Below are positions 1-12,517 of a DNA stretch of 64,000 nucleotides, one piece after another. How positions within the stretch are numbered: the stretch's first letter is position 1; each line of letters starts with the position of its first letter. A program made the translations under genes and the position numbers. The notes beneath the pieces are model-generated. The model worked only from the letters and a program-made list of their open reading frames with translations, had not been told where the DNA came from and did not search any database. The stretch comes from Sipunculus nudus (taxonomy: Eukaryota; Annelida; Sipuncula; Golfingiida; Sipunculidae): NCBI GenBank assembly GCA_026874595.1, contig CM049318.1, positions 3,783,741 through 3,847,740 of the forward strand. Direction: 5' to 3'.

Positions 1-719
1 ATATAACGTCAATATATCTATAAAATGCCTTTGGTCCTGGAGTTCAACGTCCTGATTTACCACATGAATAAATTTGCATAGTAAAATTTGCTATATCCAG
101 TGCTGGGTACTGCATGCATGATGTCCCGGCGGTCGGTATCATCTGGAAACAGGGCGTTGGGTACAAGTATGGTGAACAGGTCCATCCTTTTCATGCCATA
201 AACAAAATAATATTATGTTCGGTTGAGTTAAATACCTTGCTGTGTACAGAATGGTTTTAGTTCGGCTTAAAAGGAATTAATCATTGCAGGGATTGCTTCC
301 TAGAAAAGGGATGGAGAGGGGCACGCATCGCAAACGAATTTTCAGGGAAAGAGTGGAATGTACGTTCTGTAAATCGGTTAATCAGTTTTTCTGAAGAACT
401 GGTTCAGTTAATCGGCAAGTAAGGAGTGGCGTCCAAGGACTGCAAAAAATCAAACAGAAGATAAGATTCTGTCTGGAGAGGACAATCCTGGTACACCCGT
501 GTCCCAGAGGAAATTTGCCACCGGTCCCTATGACCTGTACCTGGATGAAACTTGACCGCCAGGTGCAACATGTAGTAGGTCTACACCTGGCACTGGATAT
601 AACAAATATCACTATGCAACTTTTTTTTGGTCATGAAGATGAACTCCTATTCAAATTAAAAACATCTTTCAACACGCCAACTACCAACTCACATGCAGTA
701 TTTACAAAATTACCGTATT
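1..719. other. No supported gene
   Basis: Only short open frames with no recognisable domain or splice context are seen here. No clear repeat structure was found. Confidence 0.5.
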
Positions 720-850
720 TCCTTGATCAGACGCCTGGCCTTAAATAGTCGCCTGCCTTGTTTAGTGGCCGGGGTAATACAGTGTCCAAGAAAAATAAAC
801 GCCGGCCTTAAATAGACGCCGGTCTTGTTCACAGGCCTGGTGTCAGAGTA
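715..850 (+). repeat. Short tandem GCC-rich repeat
   Basis: Two diverged copies of a unit of about 60 bp can be read: 'cgcctggccttaaatag' near 733 and 'cgccggccttaaatag' near 802. Each is followed by 'cgcc..tcttgtt' or 'cgcctgccttgttt' and a further GGCC. The sequence just before it contains 'accgtatttcctt'. This kind of repeat is common in aquatic invertebrate genomes (inference). No protein is evident. Confidence 0.5.
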
Positions 851-1291
851 GTTTCCATGTTTGCCGCCAGATGTCTTATCCCTTCACTATAATTTTTCCT
901 TTTTTCCGGTCAAATTGACCATAGATATTCACAACAGGTATTTACAACTGAAGTTCGGGACTTTTTTATTCTGGATCAGCCCGATATATAATATCGTAGG
1001 GGCCATTTACAAAACTTTAAGGGCGTAGCCAAGGGAGGCCGCGGGGGGCCAAGCCCCCCCCCCCTTCGAAATTCACTTGGTTTAATAATGATAAAATTTT
1101 CTAACACACAAACATGAAATTCCTGTCACTGATATTCGTAGATCTTGGACTTATTTCAATATAAAGTATTGCACATGCAGTGATTAATATATCAATTGTT
1201 TCATTATGTGTGATCCTGCAAATATGATATCTTTTTAATTATTCATCGTGTACAACTGTTATTTCTTAGTGGAATTAAAACACATGAGGTG

Positions 1292-1292
<1 letters not shown>

Positions 1293-1346
<54 letters not shown>
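1293..1346. repeat. (TA)n microsatellite
   Basis: Uninterrupted TA dinucleotide run of about 54 bp. The open frame across it (poly Ile-Tyr) is an artefact. Confidence 0.95.
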
Positions 1347-1349
<3 letters not shown>

Positions 1350-2940
1350 TTGTCTTAATCTTTCCTCAAGCCACACTGAGCTGCACAAGATCGGCTCACT
1401 TCGGATTGATGAAATATCAGCGGCGCCTCCAGACAAACTCGACGCGGCTCGGCTTGATCTTAACTAGGCTGCGGGCCGCGAAAAATGGCTGGGGCGCCGG
1501 GTTCTGGTGTGACTTGTCAGGCAAGGCCATGCCTTACCTCTTTAGCGATGGAATAATTTTAAAAAATATATGACAGAAGTTCGTATAGATACCGCTGGGC
1601 CATGTACTGTAAACTTATTTCAGTTGGTATATGGGCCTGTTAAGAATAATTATGTTAAATCAATGGGAAAATGATTATTCATAAAATGATTCATTTTCTG
1701 ATAATATTATTTATGTGTAGCAAGGATAAATTTTATTCTTTACTAGTTAAGGTCTGGCTGTATGGCTACTGAAAACCGTTTGTATAGACTAGAGGTAAAC
1801 CTGTGATTTCCGGGTTTTAGTCCATGCGAAACACTGCAGCACGGATAGCTATATAAATGCTTGCGAGAGACAATTCCGAATGAGTCAGCGATTGATAAAG
1901 GCACTATAACAATGCTAGTACTCAGAGTTTAGCACAGGATGGACCCATAGGGGCAGTGAAGAAGCTAAGAAAACGCTCTTAGGTGACCACACCCATATCG
2001 TTGAATAAACATACATATAGTACACTTTGAATCCGGCTCACTACCCCCCCCCCCCCCTTCCATTTTATTCAGATGGATCCATCTTCACAAATGAAACCAA
2101 ACTAAAAAATAACTACGTTCCAATATTGTGAAGTTAAGAATCTTGAAGATAAACAGCTAAGCAAACTGTTCTATTGCTGATCTTAATGAATTTAATTTAT
2201 TTTGGCAAACAAAAGAATTCAGAATATGATATATAATTCCGTCTTTAATTTTGATTCTAAATAGACTACCTTGCAAGCAAAGCGGTACTAAGTTTACTAA
2301 CATATAATTTTCCACCATGTCTCGATTATATCAACAAAATAAGTATCGCATGTGACATTCAAAAAAGTGCTCTTTTAATCAATTTATACAATGAATACAC
2401 CTAGGGAGCTTATAATGTTCCATTTTCATTACACGGAAAATTCTTACCTCACAACAGACCTATTTAGGAGATTATTTTGACAGATAAAAAAACATGATCG
2501 AAAAGTTATACCCATGTGTCAAATTAATTTATTTTATTTTTCAACTTGAAAAAAAGTATATTTTATATTAGGATATTATAAACTGTTTGACAAAACGAAT
2601 GTTTTGAACTTTATTATTACAATAAAATATCATAAATTTATACATGTTGTCTATGATATTATTAAGGTAGCAGGACTGGTCAAAATCCTAAAAATTGGTG
2701 TTTTTTCAATAAAAGGCATACATAATATTGAAAACTGGGCGGATCTAATGCAGCTGAGCACATTTTATGTCGCCGGTTGCATTTTGTGGAAAAGGGGGAT
2801 TTCTATTCAGTAAACACCAAGATGTGTTGACAGGGTGTTTGTAAACTAACACCAGCCCTGCCACAGGCCTGTCAATCACTCTACCCCCAGCCCTCACCTG
2901 GGTCAGTCAGCCAATCGCGAGGTGCAAGAGTTTAATTAAT
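1350..2940. other. No supported gene; AT-rich
   Basis: AT-rich sequence with a poly-C run near 2045-2058. No ORF with domain features or credible splice context was found. Confidence 0.5.
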
Positions 2941-2944
2941 GCAT

Positions 2945-3080
2945 TGCCAAGTACCACCGTGCAGGAGGTGGCAAGTACTGACGGTCGACGTTTGTTTGCC
3001 CAATCTAATTAGCTGAGCATACAACTGATAAGCGTTGGAGAGCAACCCTAACCCTAGCTAATTAGTGTGCAAACAAACCC
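2945..3080. repeat. Two adjacent imperfect hairpins
   Basis: First hairpin: 'agtaccacc' near 2950 pairs with 'ggtggcaagtact' near 2966. Second hairpin: 'tttgtttgcccaatctaatt' (about 2990-3009) is the near inverse complement of 'aattagtgtgcaaacaaa' (about 3061-3078), with a loop of about 50 bases. They could be the end of a small foldback element. No further copies were seen in the window. Confidence 0.5.
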
Positions 3081-3369
3081 GTCCTTGTGAATGATCTGTT
3101 AGTGTCATTGGCCTTTCTGTCCTTTGTCGGGTATGCTACGCCGAAACACAAATTTTCGCTTGACATCATGTTATTTCTGCTATATCCTGAGCCTATCGAC
3201 AGATACGTAAAATTACTTTATAATAAGCTGCTTCATATCCCACCCATAACGTCTATAATATTCATACTGTCAACACCGCAACAAATAAATATTACGCCAA
3301 TACCAAACGAAACCACGAGGGGCCGACGCTTCAAATCCCGAATGCCACTTAAAAAACTGCTGCAGTTAA

Positions 3370-3971
3370 ATGATATCAAGAAGTCTCAGCGGGCCAAACC
3401 TACTTCCGCGATCAAACTTATGGCCAGCGACGATGAATCGTCAGATGACGGCATCTCTACGTTTACGCATGAAGGAAAACCGGAAGCCAACACCTATCGA
3501 CTTTGGCAGTGTTAATTATCAACTAAACGCGCTATTGCCAGCAGCTGTTGTACTTCCCTCCAATAAACAGTAAGTCCAGATTTCACATATGACTTGTGTG
3601 TGTATGCGAGATTTAAATATAAACTTTATTTATTTTACATGGATTGTACAACTAATTATAATAACAAATACGAGGCACTCTCCATGACACGGATGTTGTC
3701 GCTCGGTAGTCGGTAAATATATAATTTATTTTATACGAGATTTGTATGATCGTTATAAACTCGTCTCCATTGTCAACTCCCAAATACCTATAATGTATGT
3801 AAACTGTGATAAGTAAATCAATCTTCGTTCTCCTTGAATGACCATAGATCCCGCTCCCCTTGTTCCTGTGTACACACGCGGTTACATATTAGGCCCGGCT
3901 ACGCACCTGTTCAGCCGCGGGTCCCGGTTGTCGAGTGCTCAGCGCACCTTGGCACTCGGCCAAAACTGTAA
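3370..3971 (+). CDS. Candidate two-exon gene fragment, unrecognised
   Basis: Two neighbouring GC-richer open segments can be joined by consensus splice sites. The first segment reads through to a donor GTAAGT at 3570 (in frame across about 3370-3569). The second follows an acceptor 'gaatgaccatag' ending at 3847 and reads in the matching phase from 3848 to a TAA at about 3969-3971. The joined product would have a basic amino half and a proline/valine-containing carboxyl end, and I recognise no domain. Overlapping frames are also open here (3087-3515, which includes an acidic stretch with the order SDDESSDD, and 3838-4023), so the frame choice is uncertain. This could be a real lineage-specific gene, a decayed exon, or chance. 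A spliced transcript would settle it. Confidence 0.22.
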
Positions 3972-4029
3972 GCTCCGCCTACTAGAGTCCATGCACGTGG
4001 TGTTTGACAAGTCGCTGGTGTGACAGGAC

Positions 4030-5360
4030 AAACTTTTATCGTTTTAATACGTTTTTAAAGCAACATAGTCAATTAATCCATGTTATTATAGCATGGTTTG
4101 ATAAGAACCACCGTCTTGACCAAATTCATGTGACTGTCAACATGTAGTTGTGGTTAGTTACGTGTGTAGGACGAATGATCTCTACGAAAATAGTTTTTGG
4201 CCATTTTCTCGAAACATCATTTCACCTGAACACCTTATCTTTAGAGCGTTATTTCTCAGTAATCACTTGTCTGAAACATACCATCTTTGAAATATGTAAT
4301 TGTTAATGTGTCTTCTAAAAAGCGTTTTTTTTTTCATTTTACGCCTATACTAAATTTGAAGGATTTTATTAAGGTAAAGGTAAAAAATGAAATGATTTGT
4401 GAAGATTTCAAAATTAAATACTCTGTAAAATCGTAATGTTTAAACTTAACTCAAAACAAATTCAAACCTGTTCCTCGGAAACAAAGTTTATTATCACCAA
4501 ACTATAGAGAATTTTTCTTAGCTTTCAGAAAATGTATACTTTATGGGGTATTAAAGCATTAGATTGCTCCATGCAAAGGAAAAACTGAAACAAAGTCAGG
4601 TCAGGTGGGGGGGGGGGGGGGACCAGTCCTGCCACCTTAAAATCAAATCATAGCTATAACCGTGAACTTAATGAAGAAACCTGTGTCGATTAGAAGTAAA
4701 GGAATACCAATTTATTAAAATTGCATCGTTTGTTCATAGAATAATGGGACTTCTTTTTCCGAAAAAAAATTCCTTTTCGAAATTTTGGGCCATGATAACG
4801 AAGTCTTGTTACATTCTGCTTGAGTTGGACGAATCCAGAGAAGATATCCATGCAGAAGGAACACGCCCCTGGCTGTCGTCTTAATACCGAATGTGACCGC
4901 TAGGTGTCAGCATATGATGGCAAGACAACTACTGACCATCGAAAATGACTAAAAATAATAACAGGACTAGCTTTAAAAAAATGTAAGGTCAAATGCATAA
5001 ATGTGAAACGCGGATAAAAAAGAAACACGGATCACTTAAAGAACATAAAACTATCAGAAAAAAACATATAGTTCGTCCCTGCATTAATCGACGGACTTTT
5101 CCCACCTCTTTGAATAGATTTGCTGGGAGCATTTCAGCAGATAACTGTTAATATTAGGATTACATTTATATAATGGGATGGATAGAAAACTGAGGGCAAA
5201 AATTAAAAAAAAAAAACTGTCGTACAATTTTTTTCCGCATTCGATAAAGCAAGTTTAATATAACAATTTACTTAAGGTAGCGTCTCGGCAAAATCCTCAA
5301 TATCTACCAAAATAAAAAAGTTTTAAAATCATATTAAACCCCCAAAAAACTTTAAGACTC
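4030..5360. other. No supported gene
   Basis: AT-rich, with a poly-G run near 4608-4621. No coding or repeat signal that I can support. Confidence 0.5.
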
Positions 5361-5369
5361 CACGAGGAT

Positions 5370-5830
5370 GCAAATATTTTCTTCATATTTGACAACGCCT
5401 CATGGCCTACAAGTACGCTGTCACTTGACATAAATCACACCATTCTTATCTTTATAGTATACTTTCTAACACCACCTACCACGAGCAAGAACAATTTCGT
5501 TTGAACTCGGCATATTGATATATCCCTCTGCATGTTTGTTGAATATCTGACCGCATGAATAAAAGCATGGCTCGCAGGGGTTCACAGACGACAGTAAACT
5601 TGTACAGGAAGTGTCTCGTTACCACAGAGGCGGAGTTTCACTTTGAGTTGTGAGGTCACATGTATGCTTTTGTGTTCATTCATCATTCGTAGACTAATGT
5701 AAAGATTATGGACTGTTTACCATAATATCAATGCAACATGATGGAAGACCACTGTAATGTATTCCTCGGTATGGCTTGTATCACGACTCTAGTTATGCTT
5801 ACCAGCCCAAAATAAGTGCCTATTGTGTCG
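5370..5830 (+). repeat. Dispersed repeat, copy 1 (partner near 38.95 kb)
   Basis: This non-coding segment shares ordered similarity with 38940-39330 in the same orientation. Shared blocks include 'acaagtacgctgtcactt', 'accgcatgaa.a.aagcat', 'gtag.ctaatgt.aagattat.g.ctgttt' and 'g.cttgtat/gttattac.a'. The order and spacing are kept across about 400 bp, so this is a diverged duplicate of one unit. No TIRs or poly-A tail were identified. Confidence 0.6.
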
Positions 5831-6325
5831 TGTATTAAGGATATACATGGTACACCGTTTGGTGCACCCATTTGAAACATTTTCGGGATCAGCATGGACG
5901 TCATAAGGTTCATTAATATTATTAAACTTGTCCTTTTTGTCGCCCAAATTTTTCTCTTGGAAATTTCACATTTGTGGAAATTCCGAGGTTTCCTTTCTAG
6001 AACCTCATAGACTATGGGCTGTTTCGGACAATGTTAGTTCTATCTACCCTAAAACTAAAATTAAAAATTTTCATTCAATAAATTGTAACATAAAAATTTT
6101 AAATTTCAGTTTCAGGGAAGAGAGAATTATAATAGAGGGGGAAAAAACTTTATAAGATATTGTCCTTTAGTTTAATATTAGCTCATTAAAAAGTGGATTA
6201 TTGCTACTGGGGGCTTAGAGTAGTGTACCTCATAAATATTTTTAGATGTTACTAAATAATGTGAAAATGAGTTAAACATTCAAAAATAAGTATACTATCA
6301 GAAATATCACAGTACCAGGTTTAGA

Positions 6326-6327
<2 letters not shown>

Positions 6328-6400
<73 letters not shown>
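6328..6400. repeat. (TA)n microsatellite
   Basis: Uninterrupted AT/TA run of about 73 bp. Confidence 0.95.
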
Positions 6401-6402
<2 letters not shown>

Positions 6403-8590
6403 AAGCGGCCGATCCAAAAACCTAACACGAAAGAAGTGCTAAATAACACAAAAGACCAACGTCTATATATATCTGTTGCAGCATCGCACGTAGAGAGATG
6501 TTCTGTATTGTCATAGGAACATTCATCTAGTTCCATCTGACCATTTCGACAATATATCAGTTCTTTCAGAAACTGAACATTTGGATTCACAGTTATAATC
6601 TTACATTTCTAGACATATCTCTCTACACCTTATATTAGCTTGAAATAAGCTATAGTACTTTCTGCGCAATAAATTAACCACAGAGTTCTTCACCCATAAC
6701 ATATGTGCATGTTTATATTTAAACAGTGCGAAAATGAATCCTTCCTTATTAAAACGCCTCACCTTTACAGGTGAACAGTAATTTTTTGTCTATAATCTCG
6801 ATGACATCTCACATATATTGTATATGGCGCCAATATTAGCATTCATGTAATATTACCAGTAATTCATAAATATTAAATGATGATTTTCCACCGATGACTT
6901 TTTTCTGAGCTCTTGGAGTACATTTGTTAAGATATTGCGTGCATGTTTTCTACCTGCATGAATTAATAATAGTTATCACATTGAGTAAGTTACTATAAGG
7001 TAAATCGCGAAAATGAAACCCTCGCGAAATACTGAAATGGAAAATCAAGATTATTTAACCTCGCGGATATTAAACCAACATGGTTCAAAGCCACTGATAC
7101 ACAGTTTCAGTATACCGCATGTGAATTTAAAGGAAGTCTCTGCACTTGACGTATAACTATCTATACAATATGGACAGACGATTAAAGAATAGTTCATCAA
7201 ATATCTAATTTTATCGGAACCTGGATTAAAGTCTGCCATCGGCAGAGGTTTGATCTGTGAATATTCTCTCTGTAAAGGTGTGTTCATTACAGTCAGAGAA
7301 ATAACGGATAATCAGTCCTTGTACAATTCACACATACCCCCGTAAAGGCAATATCAAAGCCCGCGTGAATAATTACAAACAATTACATCTACAATGAAGG
7401 TAATGTGGCAATTAAACTAAGCTAATCCACATGCCAGCAAACGTACATTTGCATAGAAAGACTCGTTTACAGCCATTTACAGCAAAACATTCGGTTCTCA
7501 CGCATGGAGGACTTTCCTAATGGGACATCTACCTGAAGAGGAAATCAGGCAAAGATTTCCACGGCTGGAGCCTGGTCATGTATACTGCGGTTAAGAGATC
7601 CATATATTTTTAATTTTGTTACTAGGGCCCGAACTGTTGCTCTTTTTTCCTTTTACGAAGATCAACTCTCAGAGGTATGGTTATGCAATTTTCCAGAAAA
7701 GGTCTAAACGTTTAATTGGCCAAAGTGATTGATGATTGACACCTCAGAATGTGGGAATGGAATAACAGGTACAGACCACCAAAGTATGTGTTTTGGTGCA
7801 AGCTCAAGTAAATATATGGGATAATGAGACCCCGATACATCTTCATACCATCCAGACTGAGGCAGTTACACTTCCAGAGACCTTGATGCGTCGAGGCGCT
7901 CTGGAGTCTATTCATATGAGGAAATTGAAAGGTGACTTGTTGTGTATGTTAACGAAGTTTTCATATATGACAAGCATAGATTCAAATAAAATAATTGGTA
8001 AGGCTTATTTGGTTTATATATTTTTATATATTTAACAACCTCAATATAAAAATAATAGATGATTGTTATAATTGTACATGTAATGATTCACATCAATGAA
8101 AAGGTACAGGCTTATTATTATTATACAACTACAGTTCAAGAAGAACTGTACCAGAATATTACAGAACTCGGTTACAGAAAACAATTTAGAAAATAAACAA
8201 GGAGTTATTATAAACAAGGAATTAGCCAAATTAAAGTAGATACAAATATTTTCACAAGCACATGATTCCCAATATCATACATTGCGTATTGCACAAGTAT
8301 CAAAGATTGTGTATCTGCAGTTGTCGAATATCAGGGATTGCACTATCTTCTGTTACTGTCCTTTAGGCAAATAATTGTATACAGTAAGGTTTTTTTTTCC
8401 ATTTTTTTACCAAACCATTAACCCGGCGAACTGCATATAACAATAATAGTCTATATATATCATACACATTCAGATCAATATTTCAATTATATTTAAGGAA
8501 ATGCATTTTTTCTACCGGAAAGGCAAAACTAGACTAATACCTTTTCATTTAAATGGACAATAAAATTAAATACGTAAATATGGTCAGCGA
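6401..8590. other. No supported gene
   Basis: Only short open frames on either strand, none with a recognisable motif or splice context. Confidence 0.5.
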
Positions 8591-8639
8591 TAGTCTAAGT
8601 GGTTCGTAGGCTGAAGTTGGCAGAGGCAGCTTGCTTTCT

Positions 8640-8812
8640 TCCTTCGCCTTTTCTTTCTTTACTTAATTTCTTCAGCTTTCCCTCTTTTTTCCTTAGCTTT
8701 CTCTCCCTCCTTACTCCCCCCCCCCTCTCTCTCTCTCTCGCACACACATGCTCTAATACTCGTACAATTGCACTCTCTTTATACTCAACGAGAGGATATG
8801 CAAAAAGAATGG

Positions 8813-8877
<65 letters not shown>

Positions 8878-9060
8878 AGAGTTATATGTGGGGAGTTAGA
8901 AAGGCATTTTTGTAAATATTTCACAAGGATATCATTAGTTGGAACGAGATCTAAAGAAGTGGTCCGAGATGGTAAGGGATGTGGTCCGAGATCGTCGCCT
9001 TGGTGGTCCGAGATTGTAGTAAGTGGTCCGACTTTTGTGTGGGCCAAGATCACAAAGGTC
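8640..9060. repeat. CT/GA microsatellites and GTGGTCCGAGAT motif cluster
   Basis: A pyrimidine-rich block with (CT)n near 8725-8739 faces a (GA)n run at 8816-8874, so the two can pair as a hairpin. Downstream, 'ggtccgag' occurs at about 8811, 8961, 8982, 9005 and 9021 (the last ends in 'gact'). This makes a loose cluster of the 12-mer GTGGTCCGAGAT. The overlapping ORFs on both strands are low-complexity artefacts. Confidence 0.7.
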
Positions 9061-9184
9061 CAAGGTCTCCAGAAAGCGTCCACAGCATCACCTCTTGATA
9101 TACTGCCCTTGCAAAATCTCTAATCTGAATTGCTATAAATAACATTGATCCAGTCCTACTGATATATTGCAATGGGAGTCTGTA

Positions 9185-10020
9185 TCTTATTTTAATTAGC
9201 CACTGCCGTAGGAGGGAGGACTACTAATATATGTCCGTCCGTCCGTCCGTTGGGCCGTTCGTCCTTCAATCCGTCGAGCCGTCCGTTCGTCCCGCTTATT
9301 TTTTAAAGACATATCCCTAAGACCCTTGCTGTGCTCTTAACAAAATTTTACAGACTTACTCAGCACAGGACTGACATGTATTATAACCTGTAGGAGCCAC
9401 CATCATACTTTAACGACTTTCGGCGCTTCAAAATGGTTATTTTTACTTTCGTTCAGATAAGTCATGATCAGTAAATAAGAATTCCTTAGCCTTCAAATCA
9501 TATGAAAGGATTCATTGGAGCTAGGGGAATTCGAGGAATAATTTATTGAATAGAATTATTTTCAGACTAATGTTTCCACCTGAGTGAAATTTTCTGATTT
9601 CACGTTTCTATATATGGTGCGAAATCTTTTACCTTTTATCTCATGAACCACTTCACCAATCATTACCAATGTTTTAGGCATATTGATCATATGACTGGCA
9701 TGTGTTTAAACATACAGGCAGCGCCACCTCTGTTTAATGATTTTCTGCATAATGTTACAGCCATATATCTTGGCCACAACTTTATGACAGGTATCTAAAT
9801 TTTCAAATTTGTCCAGTTTACAAATTTCTTCCCCATTGCCCTAAGTTCAAACATGGTCATCTGAATAACTTAAAAGCTACTCATGCATGTATGTAAACAT
9901 ATGGCGGGGGACAATTTAGGCCCTTGTTCATGTAAATTTTATTTGATTTGAAAGAATGTGGCCAACAGAAATAAGACCAAGTTAACATAGCTTGGTTTAT
10001 AGCTGTGACAAAGTTAAGTG
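9185..10020 (-). repeat. Mollusc-type dispersed repeat, ACGG-rich end
   Basis: The left end reads 'taggagggaggactactaa' followed by a run of 'gtccgtccgtccgt'. The same terminal sequence occurs in reverse complement at 29560-29650, so the two are members of one family in opposite orientation. The body has no coding capacity. GACGGACG-type tracts inside short mobile elements are common in bivalves (established in outline; family not identified). Confidence 0.55.
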
Positions 10021-10029
10021 GACCTTAAC

Positions 10030-11860
10030 CTTCACAGGTCAATCTTTGGGATGTGATCTCTTCGTGAAGCCATCTGTACAAAATTAGTATAACGTTTGTC
10101 TGTTATCTGATCGTCGTGCCGTGTGTACAATAGGAACAAACCATTCGGTTGTTCTCTCGTTGTTAAGCGATGGTTACCGTATTAAAGAACACATTCGTTT
10201 CCTGGTACCTGATCTGTACGCCGAGCGTACCTGCTGGGTCAATATCTTGACTGTTATCTGATCTTTAACACAGTTTACCCTTAGATCATTCTGTAACATG
10301 ATATAAATCAGTTTGTTCCGCAGTCGGCGTCTTCAGCAGCTGATTCAGCCCTGCTTGGAGATCGATCAGGTCTGAGCAGACAGCCTGTACATGACAGGGG
10401 CTTATAAATCACACAGACTGCGAGAGTTCATACAACAAAGCCGGATAACCGAGCTCCCCAACGGTGCCCTCGCATCAGTCATTCGCCATCACGATTAGCC
10501 GGACACAGACGAGGACCCAAAAGCTAATCATTTCTGAAATGCTCGCGACTTTGATGCGATGCGCTACATTTTGCCGCCCCGTCCTCTCCCCTAATTGCCT
10601 CCAAATCCCACAAGGCACCGAGGATCAATTATCGTCGTCGGAGGTTCAAGCAGAAAAAAAGTTGCAACTAATTGACTGAATCCGTTTTTGCCCTGAGGAT
10701 AAAAGGTTTGTGTCACAAACGGCTGGGTGTTGATCTGTTAAGAGCCCCCGCCTACCACGCCTAAGTGACTTGTTATTGGTCGGTAATTGTGGAGGTCTTG
10801 GCCGGACCGTTTCTACAGAGTCAAGATAAGACGTTACACCATAAACTGTTACCTCATGGAACGTATGGTAGCCTCTTGGGAACTTTATTGGGATATTCGT
10901 GTGGAATTCATTAAGTGGTCCCTTATGATCTCATTGTGATATTGTAATGCAATTATCGGGCTATATTTCATGGGAAAATATGCTGAATGTTCAAAGTGTG
11001 AATTTATTCGACGCTGAAATATCTGTTTCTGCGATCGTTTAATGTGTTTTACCATATCTCGAGACCGATATTCCTCAAAAGAAAAATGGGATAACGGTCA
11101 TGTATCATGGGAAACGATTTGGATTGCCAAAACGTGCTAAAGGGTAAATTTTATGCTGTACATGAATCTTATCTGTACGACGTTAAGTGTGATTTTGGAC
11201 ATATTGGCGATATAAAATACCTGATATACCGAGAAATGAGCCATAAATAACGGAAATCTGTATTGATTGATGGTTACAGATTTTATATATCAAAGTCTTC
11301 ACAACCATTAGAACTTCTATATCTTGAGGGTTTCCACCAATGTGATTGATTTTGTATTATATGATGTCATTAAAAAGGAACAAACACAAAAGAAATGTTC
11401 AAGGTATTTATCTAGTCAGGGGTGCATTAGGAAATATCCAAGAAAAGAGTATTTAGGAAATTAAATCGATACACGAATCGATCTCTTCATTACCAAAAAC
11501 AGCTGTTGACACGGATTTACAGAAAATAAAACAGACCTCAAGCAATTGCATGCAAACCACAGTACCGTAAAGCAGAAAGAGTAGCGAAATATTGGATTAT
11601 TTAAGATTTGAGACCTTCCCATCCAGGAAGGAGAAAAATATAAAAGCTGGAAAAAACCTGCCGGCCAAGCTGTCGACCTCTTCCAGTTTGTTGTTGCTTA
11701 GTTGCATGACAGTTTTCTAGAGATCTTATCCGTTGCCAAGACGAGAGCTGCCACAGCGATAACAGAGAAGTCATGCCAAACTATCAAGCATTTTCTTGAC
11801 AATACGAGACGGATACTTATCGCGGCTTTTGGTTTCAGTGGCCATGGATATGTAATTGCG
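10030..11860. other. Upstream region of the FAM20-like gene, no CDS supported
   Basis: A GC-richer stretch at about 10150-10680 carries a short ORF (10464-10679) with no recognised domain. The rest is AT-rich. The region may hold upstream regulatory sequence for the gene starting at 11958, but nothing specific can be proved from one sequence. Confidence 0.4.
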
Positions 11861-11869
11861 AACAATGGG

Positions 11870-11877
11870 TGACGTCA
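11870..11877 (+). promoter_or_regulatory. CRE palindrome TGACGTCA
   Basis: A perfect 8-bp cAMP-response element lies about 40 bp upstream of a TATA box and about 80-115 bp upstream of the candidate start codons of the FAM20-like gene. Position and exact match suggest a CREB/ATF site (inference). Confidence 0.6.
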
Positions 11878-11915
11878 TTCTTGCATAGACCTAGTCACGC
11901 CCGAAGTGCAGTGAA

Positions 11916-11924
11916 TATATAAAA
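11916..11924 (+). promoter_or_regulatory. TATA box TATATAAAA
   Basis: A canonical TATA box that would place transcription start near 11945-11950. The first ATG (11958) would then have a leader of only about 10 nt. The second in-frame ATG (11985), with A at -3 and G at +4, would have about 38 nt and is the more likely start. Confidence 0.65.
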
Positions 11925-11957
11925 CTGAAACATACTTGTCTGCCATTAAGACAGCAG

Positions 11958-12517
11958 ATGAATGTCAACAATATACGTTTTAGGATGGAGACTAATCTAC
12001 TTCAAAGAAACTTCACGGTAACTGTGTTCCAGAAATTGTTCCAGAAATCTCTTCTTTTCATCAAGAGAAATATTTTTGTGGTATTTCTCTCGGGAGTTAT
12101 TTTCTTGTCGCTCGTGCGGCACAAGAGTGAACAGGGGCACACGGTGCCTGGAACAAAGAAGGCTGACATGTTCTCAAGAGAAGAGAAATATCAAGTTTAC
12201 AAATATGGCAAGATAAAGGAGTCATTAAATGAAAACGAAAAGAATAAAGGATATTGCGACGATAAATCTGTACATAATTTTAACATAAATACATTTTTAT
12301 CAATGCAGGATCAGAACAATTTATATCCAGTTCATTATGACGTCACTTCCGTTCTGTGTAATCTCAGTTTGGCCAGACTTGAAAAAGTGGAATTGTTTGG
12401 ACCGGAAGAGGAAATGCTTCAGTCTTCTGATCCAAACGAATCTCTTGATCTTGGGAGTAATCCAAAATGGTTGCTTTACCTGGAGGGTGGTATCAAAGCT
12501 GTTTTTAAAGCGGCATG
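11958..12517 (+). CDS. FAM20-like exon 1 (start, membrane anchor, kinase Lys)
   Basis: Encodes the amino tail, the hydrophobic anchor (about residues 39-53, followed by basic RHK), the stem, and the strand with GGIKAVFK. It ends in phase 2 with 'gcatg' before GTAGGT at 12518. The frame hits TAG right after the donor, which supports splicing at this point. Confidence 0.9.

Noticed and set aside
3045-3060. Telomere-like 'accctaaccctag'
   Set aside because: Only two repeats inside ordinary sequence, so no telomeric array.
6321-6590. ORF ending in a long Ile-Tyr run (and similar ones near 1289, 16055, 20716, 50078)
   Set aside because: The open frame exists only because (TA)n has no stop in one frame.
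8595-9123. Overlapping 162- and 174-codon ORFs on opposite strands
   Set aside because: Both are translations of CT/GA low-complexity sequence (poly Leu-Ser or Arg-Glu) and carry no domain.
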